Source of the DNA: a virus
DNA length: 35,980 nucleotides
Virus record (IMG/VR): IMGVR_UViG_3300043331_000496
Coordinates: 1 to 35,980 of that record
Direction: 5' to 3' (one strand)
Part shown: piece after piece, positions 29,486 to 35,086 of the stretch
Numbering within the stretch: position 1 is the first letter of the stretch
Layout: the number at the start of each line of letters is the position of its first letter
Notes under the pieces: generated by a model
The model's database searches: none
What the model saw: the letters and a program-made list of their open reading frames with translations, nothing else
What the model was told of the DNA's origin: nothing
Translations under genes and position numbers: made by a program

Positions 29486-29679
29486 AGAGGCCAGCGCTTG
29501 TGGCGCCACTTGTCGGCATGCGCCGAGCCATATCCCGACGCAAAGCCAAGGATTAGGATTAAGACGCTTCTGCTTAGGGGATCATGCAACGCCTGCAGGG
29601 CGATGAAGCCGGTGCTGATGACTCCGCCGAAGAAGATGACCCCAAACATGGCGATCCAGAAACGCGCGCAAAGGCTCAC
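29482..29679 (-). CDS. Small membrane protein, GTG start
   Basis: The protein has 65 residues. The GTG at 29679 overlaps the preceding TGA. Two hydrophobic segments are seen: WIAMFGVIFFGGVISTGFIA (about 8-27) and SRSVLILILGFASGYGSA (about 36-53), with a basic tail (DKWRHKRWPL). A longer reading of this frame would be Arg/Pro-rich and antisense-like, so I reject it. Function unknown. Confidence 0.6.
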   Translation of the reverse strand: MSLCARFWIAMFGVIFFGGVISTGFIALQALHDPLSRSVLILILGFASGYGSAHADKWRHKRWPL

Positions 29680-29852
29680 GACCCCCACCCCCTGAGCCCC
29701 GCGAGATAGGCCGCGTCCGCGAGGCGCTGAGCGAGGGCCGCGAGCGTGCAGAGGCCGATGAGGGCCAGAGCAGAGAGGGCCACCAGCCGGGCTCTGAGCG
29801 CGTCCCTGGACACGGTCTCGGGGATGAGGTGGAGGAGGCCGCGGCGGATCAC
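29676..29852 (-). CDS. Small membrane protein, GTG start
   Basis: The protein has 58 residues from a GTG at 29852 that overlaps the preceding TGA. One hydrophobic segment, LVALSALALIGLCTLAALAQ, lies at about residues 24-43 after a basic N-terminus (VIRRGLLHLI). An ATG further upstream in frame (29930) would lengthen it but overlap the preceding gene heavily; the coupled GTG is more consistent with its neighbours. Confidence 0.55.
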   Translation of the reverse strand: MIRRGLLHLIPETVSRDALRARLVALSALALIGLCTLAALAQRLADAAYLAGLRGWGS

Positions 29853-29980
29853 TGCGGCGCTCGTTCGCCGTGCTCGAGGAAGTGCTTCGTCGCAGCGTCG
29901 CTTTCGCGCGTCCGAAATCCACAGGTGCACGTAAATTCGCTCGTCGCGAAGTCCATGCCAAGCTCGAAAACCTCGTCCAT
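29849..29980 (-). CDS. 43-residue Cys/His (zinc-finger-like) miniprotein
   Basis: It starts at ATG 29980, overlapping the preceding stop as TGATG. After MDEVFELGMDFATSEF comes TCTCGFRTRESDAATKHFLE, with CxC...HxxxH spacing as in small zinc knuckles. The second half (AATKHFLEH) resembles the half-motif AEEHFGEH of the zinc-finger protein at 495-803, so the two may be distantly related. Function unknown. Confidence 0.55.
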   Translation of the reverse strand: MDEVFELGMDFATSEFTCTCGFRTRESDAATKHFLEHGERAPQ

Positions 29981-30156
29981 CACCCTTCTCCGTAAGGCCA
30001 GGTCGGGCGAGAGAAGCGGAGGGCGCGGGCAGGGATGGCGTCCTTCATGTCGCCGCCGCGGGCGCCGCCGTATCCCACGACACGCCAGATAGAGCCGTCC
30101 GGGAAGACCATCTCCGTCCCGATTTCGAGGGGTTCGGCGGGCGTCCACGTCTGCAT
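29980..30156 (-). CDS. 58-residue hypothetical protein
   Basis: ATG at 30156 follows a purine-rich leader (AGGAGAGAGACG), a strong start for the whole coupled chain that runs left to 28601. The protein is small and probably beta-rich: LEIGTEMVFPDGSIWRVVGY. The phrase GTxMVFPDGSxWRVVG recalls short phage proteins of unknown role. Its stop overlaps the next ATG as TGATG. Confidence 0.6.
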   Translation of the reverse strand: MQTWTPAEPLEIGTEMVFPDGSIWRVVGYGGARGGDMKDAIPARALRFSRPTWPYGEG

Positions 30157-30174
30157 CGTCTCTCTCCTGAGGGC

Positions 30175-30215
30175 AGCGGGCCGGAGGCCGGGGAGAGTCT
30201 GGCTCCCGGCCCGCT
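30175..30215. promoter_or_regulatory. Long GC-rich inverted repeat
   Basis: AGCGGGCCGGAG (30175-30186) and CTCCCGGCCCGCT (30203-30215) form a 12-bp stem with one bulged base and a 16-base loop. It lies between the gene at 30306 and the leader of the coupled chain starting at 30156. There is no T tract on either strand, so it is not a classical intrinsic terminator. It could act with Rho, stabilise the upstream message 3' end, or serve as an operator. Confidence 0.5.
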
Positions 30216-30216
30216 C

Positions 30217-30300
30217 TTACGCGCTGGGGGCGTTACGCGCGTAGTCTGGGCGAGGCCGCCGCCCCGGGTGGAGCAGCGCTTCCACGCCGCCGGCCGACAT
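30217..30300 (-). CDS. Possible 27-residue peptide
   Basis: A short frame starts at ATG 30300, a few bases after the stop of the gene at 30306, and ends at a TAA beside the inverted repeat. It encodes an Arg/Pro-rich peptide with no recognisable feature (begins MSAGGVEALLHPGRR). It fills the gap neatly, but composition alone does not show that it is translated. Confidence 0.2.
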   Translation of the reverse strand: MSAGGVEALLHPGRRPRPDYARNAPSA

Positions 30301-30305
30301 AAGCT

Positions 30306-30857
30306 CTATGCGGCGCGCGCGTCCGGCCGCATCTTATCGCTGGAATGCCCGAAATTCGCCAAACCGCCAAGGGCCAGTTTCTCTCTGTCCACAGACTGTT
30401 GCACGAACAGCGCACGAGCCATGAGGCTGCGGTGCCAGACGCGGAACCATTCGTCGGAGCGGTTGATCCGGTGGGGCGGCCCGCGCATCGCGTCGGCCAC
30501 CGCCCGCCAGCTCATGCGGCGCCCGCCGAGCTGGGACCAGAGCCACTCCTGCCGGGCTCGCTTGTAGAGCGCCGACCACTCCCACTTGTCCAGCTTTGCG
30601 AGGCCGTCGGCGGGGCGCGCCGCGAGCAGGGCCATGGCATGGGGCATGTCGTCGTTCTGCTCGCCGGTCGGGACGAACGACGGAGCCCGCCCCTCAGAGC
30701 GGAGCGAGCCGCGCCAGTCGCCTTCCTCCAGGTCCTCCAGCTCGTACAAGTGCCGGGGCATCGCCGATCCCGGCGGGCGGGGGCCGACCTTGCACTGCCA
30801 GTTGGCCGTGAGCACGGCGGCGTGGATGCGCTCGCGGACGATCTCGATGGTCTGCAT
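30306..30857 (-). CDS. Hypothetical protein, possible DNA-binding
   Basis: The protein has 183 residues. The ATG follows a good GGGAGGGG ribosome-binding site. N-terminal helix TIEIVRERIHAAVLTA is followed by a polar loop, then a Trp-rich helical region, LDKWEWSALYKRARQEWLWS, and then MSWRAVADAMRG and RSDEWFRVWHRSLMAR. The latter spacing could be a helix-turn-helix (WRAVADAM... as helix 2), which suits its place beside the replication genes. I do not recognise a named family. Confidence 0.55.
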   Translation of the reverse strand: MQTIEIVRERIHAAVLTANWQCKVGPRPPGSAMPRHLYELEDLEEGDWRGSLRSEGRAPSFVPTGEQNDDMPHAMALLAARPADGLAKLDKWEWSALYKRARQEWLWSQLGGRRMSWRAVADAMRGPPHRINRSDEWFRVWHRSLMARALFVQQSVDREKLALGGLANFGHSSDKMRPDARAA

Positions 30858-30872
30858 GTCCCCTCCCCGGGC

Positions 30873-30926
30873 CTACAGACTCCACCAGAACGCGAGCACA
30901 AGCAACCAGAAGGCCGCGGATTTCAT
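30873..30926 (-). CDS. 17-residue hydrophobic micro-protein
   Basis: The ATG at 30926 overlaps the stop of the preceding gene as ATGA, the same coupling used throughout this phage. It encodes MKSAAFWLLVLAFWWSL, one positive charge followed by a membrane-length hydrophobic run with three tryptophans, and stops at TAG 16 bases before the next ATG. Length is enough to span a membrane. Coupling and composition suggest it is real; function unknown. Confidence 0.45.
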   Translation of the reverse strand: MKSAAFWLLVLAFWWSL

Positions 30927-31153
30927 GGGGTTGTCCCCTCGTCCTGGGGCATGGGGATCCAGTAGGCCTTGTCCGACACGCCGAGCGGCTTGGGCTTGGC
31001 TCCCCGCCAGTCGACCCGCGGCATCCTGATCATGCGCAGGTAAAGCCCGCGCCGGCGCAGCGCCTTCACGAACGGCTTGGAAAGCGTGGACTGGTGCTCG
31101 GCGTCCATCAGGTCGAGAATCTGGCGCTGGCGCGAGGTGAGGGCGTCAGGCAT
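30923..31153 (-). CDS. Small HTH-like hypothetical protein
   Basis: The protein has 76 residues from ATG 31153 (MPDALTSRQRQILDLMDAEH). The N-terminal LTSRQRQILDLM resembles the first helix of a winged or LuxR-type HTH, and ALRRRGLYLRMIRMPRVDWR could be the recognition region, but the fit is loose. It overlaps the DnaA-domain gene by eight bases, so it is expressed with the replication genes. Function unknown. Confidence 0.5.
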   Translation of the reverse strand: MPDALTSRQRQILDLMDAEHQSTLSKPFVKALRRRGLYLRMIRMPRVDWRGAKPKPLGVSDKAYWIPMPQDEGTTP

Positions 31154-31682
31154 GGACCGGCCGTCGGAAAAGGCTGCGGCGGAGGTCGTAAAGCTCGGCG
31201 GAGCTGCGGACTTCGAGAACCCGGATCGTTCCCCGGCAGTAGGATCCGCGGAAAAAGATGTCGCGGAGGGCGAGGAGCCGTCTGGCCTTTCGAGCGCCGA
31301 CCCGGGATTTGAGCCTTTCAAACCTCCAGATCGGATCGCTTCGCAGCAGCCGGCGCGCGTCCTCCCGCTGCGCCCGTACCGTCGCCATGATCCGGCGGCA
31401 GCGCAAGCGAAGGTCGGCCATGACCGTCTGCGCGGCTCCGCCGTCGGCCTCACGTTTGGCGACACGTTCGCAGGCATACATCACGGTCGTGTGATCCAGC
31501 CCGCCGAACTTCTTGCCGATCCGCGGAAAGGACAGTTCCGGCAACAGCTCACGACACAAGGCCATGGCCTCCTGTCTGGCGTAAACGATCTCTCGCGTTC
31601 GCCGCCTCGACAGCATCAGCTCCACCGACATCCCATGATAGTCCGCCACCGTCTCCTGAATGGCCCGCACCACATCCATCAT
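31146..31682 (-). CDS. DnaA domain IV (origin-binding) protein without AAA+ ATPase
   Basis: The protein has 178 residues. Residues 7-72 match the C-terminal DNA-binding domain of DnaA: VADYHGMSVELMLSRRRTRE, IVYARQEAMALCRELLPELS, then IGKKFGGLDHTTVMYACERV, including the GGxDHTTV signature that contacts DnaA boxes. Domains I-III are absent, so it cannot be a full initiator. The remaining 100 residues are Arg-rich and unfamiliar. I chose the ATG at 31682, which overlaps the initiator gene stop as ATGA. It probably binds the phage origin or host DnaA boxes and competes with or recruits host DnaA; that is inference. Confidence 0.75.
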   Translation of the reverse strand: MMDVVRAIQETVADYHGMSVELMLSRRRTREIVYARQEAMALCRELLPELSFPRIGKKFGGLDHTTVMYACERVAKREADGGAAQTVMADLRLRCRRIMATVRAQREDARRLLRSDPIWRFERLKSRVGARKARRLLALRDIFFRGSYCRGTIRVLEVRSSAELYDLRRSLFRRPVHA

Positions 31683-32506
31683 GCTGCACTCCCCTGAAAA
31701 AGATCGGGTTTCTCGTACTTCGCCCGGATGTGAGCCGGGGCTTGCGACTTGGGCGGCCAGTTCTGGGACCAGCTGCCGCATTGGAAGGCCTTCTCCCACC
31801 AATCGTCGGGCTTGCCGGCGCCCGGCGCGTCGGTCGGATCGTCCTCCAGCCACGGCTCGTAGCGGCGAGCCTGGACCCATCGATGGATCGCAGGCTGGCC
31901 GCGGTCGGCGAGCACATCCGGGTCCTCCGCCACGTAGCGCTTGAGCGCGGCGAGCATCTTCTCGGCAGGCGTGTCGCGGACCGCGACCTTCAGCGCCTTC
32001 CCGAGCTCGGCCCTTGAGGACCGCTGACGCATCGCCTTGGTGGAAGCTTTCCAGATCGCCTCTTCGCCCGATCCGACAGGTACTGAGGGTTCTAAGTGAG
32101 GGTTAATCCTTATTGGGGGTGCAGGGGGTATGTCGTTTTTGTCCGGGGTCCCTGTCGTTTTTGTCCGGGCGGACACATTGTCCGGGCGGACTCTGTGTCC
32201 GGGGTGTCCGGACTCTGTGTCCGGGGTCTGGGAGGACTTCATGTCCGGGGTGATCCCCGCGCCGATGGTGTAGCGGCTACGGCGGCCGGGGCGGTTTTCG
32301 GTGTAGACGACGCCCTGGTCCTCCAGCTCGCGGAGGTGGCGGCGGACGGAACGCTCGCACAGCTCGGTCTCAGCCGCGATCAGGGCGAGGGACGGGAAGC
32401 AGGACCATTGCTCGTCGGCCCGGTCAGCCAGCGACATGAGCACGGCTTTTCGCCCCGGGCAGCCAGTCAGGATCTTCCGAGCCCAGTTCATGGCTTCGAT
32501 GCTCAT
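31679..32506 (-). CDS. Replication initiator-like protein with N-terminal HTH (lambda O-like role)
   Basis: The protein has 275 residues. Residues 20-85 form a winged HTH of the HTH_36 type: VLMSLADRADEQWSCFPSLA, LIAAETELCERSVRRHLREL, DQGVVYTENRPGRRSRYTI. The middle, about residues 86-125, is low-complexity and is encoded by the repeat array described separately. The C-terminus (KALKVAVRDTPAEKMLAALK, later DDWWEKAFQCG) is helical and could bind the helicase. The gene follows the DnaB gene directly (ATGA). A gene containing its own iteron-like repeats next to a helicase gene is the lambda O/P layout in function, though here helicase replaces loader. Confidence 0.65.
   Translation of the reverse strand: MSIEAMNWARKILTGCPGRKAVLMSLADRADEQWSCFPSLALIAAETELCERSVRRHLRELEDQGVVYTENRPGRRSRYTIGAGITPDMKSSQTPDTESGHPGHRVRPDNVSARTKTTGTPDKNDIPPAPPIRINPHLEPSVPVGSGEEAIWKASTKAMRQRSSRAELGKALKVAVRDTPAEKMLAALKRYVAEDPDVLADRGQPAIHRWVQARRYEPWLEDDPTDAPGAGKPDDWWEKAFQCGSWSQNWPPKSQAPAHIRAKYEKPDLFQGSAA
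32140..32250. repeat. Iteron-like array inside the initiator gene, candidate replication origin
   Basis: Seven copies of TGTCCGG (six continuing as TGTCCGGG), all in the same orientation on the plus strand, begin at 32140, 32162, 32179, 32196, 32205, 32218 and 32242. CGTTTTTGTCCGGG and CTCTGTGTCCGG extend pairs of them. On the coding strand the repeats fall in different reading frames (giving TPD, HPG and ART), so the DNA and not the protein is conserved. This resembles the iterons of the lambda origin within gene O. No AT-rich unwinding element is obvious; the nearest AT-richer patch is 32100-32135. Confidence 0.7.
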
Positions 32507-33891
32507 TCACCCCTCCCGTCGTTCGCCGCCCAAAACCTGTTCGTGCTGGGGTCGAGCAGGATCTCGACCGCGCGTCCGCCGTCGCCCTCCCGGTTCTTGC
32601 CCAGGATCACCTCGAGCTTGCGGGAGAACTCCAGCCGCATCCGCTCGCTCGGGTCGTCTTCGTGCTTGGCGTAGACGCTCTCGCGGTAGAGCAGCCAGAT
32701 CTTGTCGGCGTTCTGCTCAACCGCGCCCGAGTCCCGGAGCATCCACACCGCCGGCCGCCGGTCGGACTGTTTCTCCGCCTCCCGGTTGATCTGCCAGAGG
32801 CAAAGCATGGGAATGTCGTTGTCCTTTACCCCGTCCAGAAGCTCGTTGACCGATCCGGTCGATTCCTCGTGCCGAGCCCGGTAGCCCGGCAGCTTGAGCA
32901 GGCCCCCGTGGTCGAGCACGACGAGCCCCAGGCCGCGTTTGGCGCAGAGCGACGACCGCGCAAACCGCCGGGCCAGCTGGATCGCCCCAGAAGCCGTCAG
33001 GGCGCGCTTGTTCACGTAGGTGAGGGGGATGTCCCGGTCGGCGGCCGCGGCCGCGCGCACGCGCTCGTATTCGTCGTCCTGCATGGTTCCGCGACGGATC
33101 TGCCGGTGGATCACGTCGGCGGCCGCCCCCAGCCCACGGTTGGCGAGCCGGTCGGGGCGCATCTCGAGGGTGATGTAGAGCACCGCCCGGCCCTGCCGCG
33201 CGACCCGGCGGGCGTACTCGTGGCCGAACGCGCTCTTGCCCATGCCGGTCCGGCCGGCGCAAATCACCAGCTCGCCCGGCTCGATCCCGTCGGTCGCCTC
33301 GTCGAGCGCGTCGATCCCGAAATAGCTGGCGGTGGGCGAGCGCCCATCGCCCCGTTGGGCGGCGGCCGCGGACACGGTCAGGGCCTCAGTCACCGCCTCG
33401 CCGTAGGTCGTGAACACGGCGCTGTTGCTGGTGGCCGCCGCCAGCTCGCTCTCAAGCCAGTCCCGGAGATCGGCCGCCTTCGTGCTGGTGTCCTTGCACT
33501 CCCGGATCAGGCGCTCGGCCAATGAGGTGAGCCGCCGCCGCTCGGCCAGCTCGGCGATGTGCCGGGCGTAGTCGACCGCCCCCTGGATCGAGCAGGCGCC
33601 CACCGACAGCTCGAGCAGGTAGCGCTTGCCGCCGAGCGCGGCGAGGCCCTTGTCGACCTCCGCCATCGGCGCCAGCGTCAGCGCGTCGCCGCGGCCGCCC
33701 TCCGCCAGAGAGGCGAGCGCCCACCGGAATATCCGCCCGTGGACCGGCTCGAAGAAATCATCCGCCGTCACCAGCCCGTCGAGCTTGTCCGCGAGCGTCG
33801 GCTCGATCAGCAGGGTCCCGAGCAAGGCCCATTCCGCATCGATGCTCGCGAGCGGGCTCGCAACATCGGGCTCCCCCAGGAAATGCCTCAC
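32503..33891 (-). CDS. dnaB: DnaB-type replicative helicase
   Basis: The protein has 462 residues from a GTG at 33891 that overlaps the previous stop (GTGA). The N-terminal domain is present (IDAEWALLGTLLIEPTLADK, TADDFFEPVHGRIF). Walker A is GRTGMGKS near residue 217. The RecA core continues with VLYITLEMRPDRLANRGLG, and Walker B is LVVLDHGGL near 327. The usual DYLQL sequence is changed to DHGGL. Then come LWQINREAEKQSDRRPAVWM and LRDSGAVEQNADKIWLLYRE, the typical DnaB C-terminal motifs. It should unwind DNA at the phage fork. Confidence 0.88.
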   Translation of the reverse strand: MRHFLGEPDVASPLASIDAEWALLGTLLIEPTLADKLDGLVTADDFFEPVHGRIFRWALASLAEGGRGDALTLAPMAEVDKGLAALGGKRYLLELSVGACSIQGAVDYARHIAELAERRRLTSLAERLIRECKDTSTKAADLRDWLESELAAATSNSAVFTTYGEAVTEALTVSAAAAQRGDGRSPTASYFGIDALDEATDGIEPGELVICAGRTGMGKSAFGHEYARRVARQGRAVLYITLEMRPDRLANRGLGAAADVIHRQIRRGTMQDDEYERVRAAAAADRDIPLTYVNKRALTASGAIQLARRFARSSLCAKRGLGLVVLDHGGLLKLPGYRARHEESTGSVNELLDGVKDNDIPMLCLWQINREAEKQSDRRPAVWMLRDSGAVEQNADKIWLLYRESVYAKHEDDPSERMRLEFSRKLEVILGKNREGDGGRAVEILLDPSTNRFWAANDGRGE

Positions 33892-34040
33892 TCCCGCCCC
33901 CCGTCGATCACCCGGAACACCGCCCGGCGCTCGGCCCTGGTCCGGGCCAGCTCCAGCTGGGCGCGAAACAGCGCGCCGCCCAGCTTGGCGAGCGCCGCCT
34001 CCAGGTTCCGATTGCTCGGGTCGTTCGGATCGTAGGTCAT
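33888..34040 (-). CDS. 50-residue hypothetical protein before the helicase
   Basis: ATG at 34040 follows GGGGTGGGGA. The peptide MTYDPNDPSNRNLEAALAKL, then GGALFRAQLELARTRAERRA and VFRVIDGGRE, is a charged helix. Its TGA overlaps the GTG of the helicase. Short helical proteins directly before phage dnaB genes may act as loader or regulator, but nothing in the sequence shows it. Confidence 0.55.
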   Translation of the reverse strand: MTYDPNDPSNRNLEAALAKLGGALFRAQLELARTRAERRAVFRVIDGGRE

Positions 34041-34126
34041 TCCCCACCCCATCCCCGCGCGTCACTGAAATGACGCGAACTGGCTAGTTGACGAAGCCGG
34101 GAGGGCGGGTTACGGAGGGGATGCAT
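34037..34126 (-). CDS. Possible 29-residue leader peptide
   Basis: A short frame from ATG 34126 (MHPLRNPPSRLRQLASSRHF) ends by overlapping the next ATG as ATGA, the junction style typical of this operon. It has GGGGGC eight bases upstream. The 7-bp inverted repeat at 34058-34077 lies inside it, so the stretch may be regulatory instead of coding. Confidence 0.25.
   Translation of the reverse strand: MHPLRNPPSRLRQLASSRHFSDARGWGGE
34058..34077. promoter_or_regulatory. Perfect 7-bp inverted repeat, operator candidate
   Basis: CGCGTCA and TGACGCG are separated by six bases, about 18 bases before the start of the first small gene of the replication operon. Size, symmetry and position fit a repressor operator. 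No repressor gene is recognised in this window. Confidence 0.4.
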
Positions 34127-34155
34127 AAGCCCCCGTAAATCTATGCCCTCTAGGC

Positions 34156-34183
34156 CGCCCCGGTGACTAACCACACCGGGGCG
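34156..34183. promoter_or_regulatory. Perfect 10-bp inverted repeat between methylase and replication genes
   Basis: CGCCCCGGTG (34156-34165) and CACCGGGGCG (34174-34183) flank an 8-base loop. It lies 61 bases after the adenine methyltransferase stop. No T run follows on the leftward strand, so a classical intrinsic terminator is not supported. It may be a Rho-assisted terminator or an operator. The region 34127-34243 otherwise shows no gene. Confidence 0.5.
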
Positions 34184-34243
34184 CGCTAGTCTTGCGCCCG
34201 AGTGGCGCCGCAGATCAAGCCTTCTGTCGAAAACCGATCAGCC

Positions 34244-35086
34244 TTAGGCGACTAAGAGCCCCTTCGCGGACTGCGCGTTGGGGCTGATCCAAAGAACTTC
34301 GCGGCGCGGGCGCGCGCCGTCGGCGAAGGCCGCAGTTTCGACGCGGGTCCAGTCGGCGAGCGCGTCGTCGTAGAGCACGCTCGGGTAGCCGGAGAGGACG
34401 ACCATGCCTGAGAGGGAGCAAAGCCTCTCCACGAGCGCCTGGTGGTCCGCCAGCGTCATCTCGTGCCGGTAGGCGTGGTATCGCGCGCCGCCCTTCCTAG
34501 ACTTCGCAGAGCGCGTTTCTGGCATGTAGGGAGGGTCGACGTAGTGCAGCGTGTCCGCCGCGTCATTGCGCGCCAGCACGTCCAGCGCAGGCCTGTTCTC
34601 GATCACGACACCTCGAAGGCGGTCGACGACGGCGCGAAGCGCGTGCGGGAAGTTTTGCCAGTCGGCGGCCGGCGTCGTGCCGTTGCGGAAAGCGTTGGCG
34701 CGGAAACCCGTGGTCACGTCGCGGTTCGGCGCGTCCGATCCAAAACCCTGGAAGGACCTCACCACGAGACGGCGCGCTTCCTCGACGGGATCCGCCGAAA
34801 CCTCATACGCCGCGTCAAACTCGTCGCGAGCGAACGGGGTCAGCTCAAGGCTGGAAATCAGCGCGGGCGCTAATTCCGGGTCGCGGAGCACGCGGAACAG
34901 GTTCACCACATCCCCGTCGAGATCGTTGTAAATCTCGGCGTAGGTCCTGCGCTTGCGGAGCAGCACGCTTGCGGCGCCGCCGAACGGTTCGACGTACGTC
35001 CGATGCGGGGGGAACTGCGCGATGATCCACGGCGCGAGCTTCCACTTGCCGCCATGCCAACGAAGAACGGGCCGACGAACGCTCAC
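34244..35086 (-). CDS. dam: DNA adenine methyltransferase, Dam/D12 class
   Basis: The protein has 280 residues. It transfers a methyl group from S-adenosylmethionine to N6 of adenine in DNA. The N-terminal WHGGKWKLAPWI (about 10-21) is the D12-class K-containing motif. TYVEPFGGAASVLL (30-43) is the SAM-binding motif with FGGAAS for the usual FxGSG. YVDPPYMPETR (from about 182) holds the DPPY catalytic motif. The C-terminus MVVLSGYPSVLYDD also fits the family. Target site cannot be read from sequence. It overlaps the cytosine methyltransferase as ATGA, so both are co-translated, probably to evade host restriction or mark replicated DNA. Confidence 0.88.
   Translation of the reverse strand: MSVRRPVLRWHGGKWKLAPWIIAQFPPHRTYVEPFGGAASVLLRKRRTYAEIYNDLDGDVVNLFRVLRDPELAPALISSLELTPFARDEFDAAYEVSADPVEEARRLVVRSFQGFGSDAPNRDVTTGFRANAFRNGTTPAADWQNFPHALRAVVDRLRGVVIENRPALDVLARNDAADTLHYVDPPYMPETRSAKSRKGGARYHAYRHEMTLADHQALVERLCSLSGMVVLSGYPSVLYDDALADWTRVETAAFADGARPRREVLWISPNAQSAKGLLVA

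Noticed and set aside
32140-32250. Possible CRISPR array
   Set aside because: The repeats are about 8 bases with spacing of 9-24 and lie inside a coding gene. There are no cas genes. An iteron array fits better.
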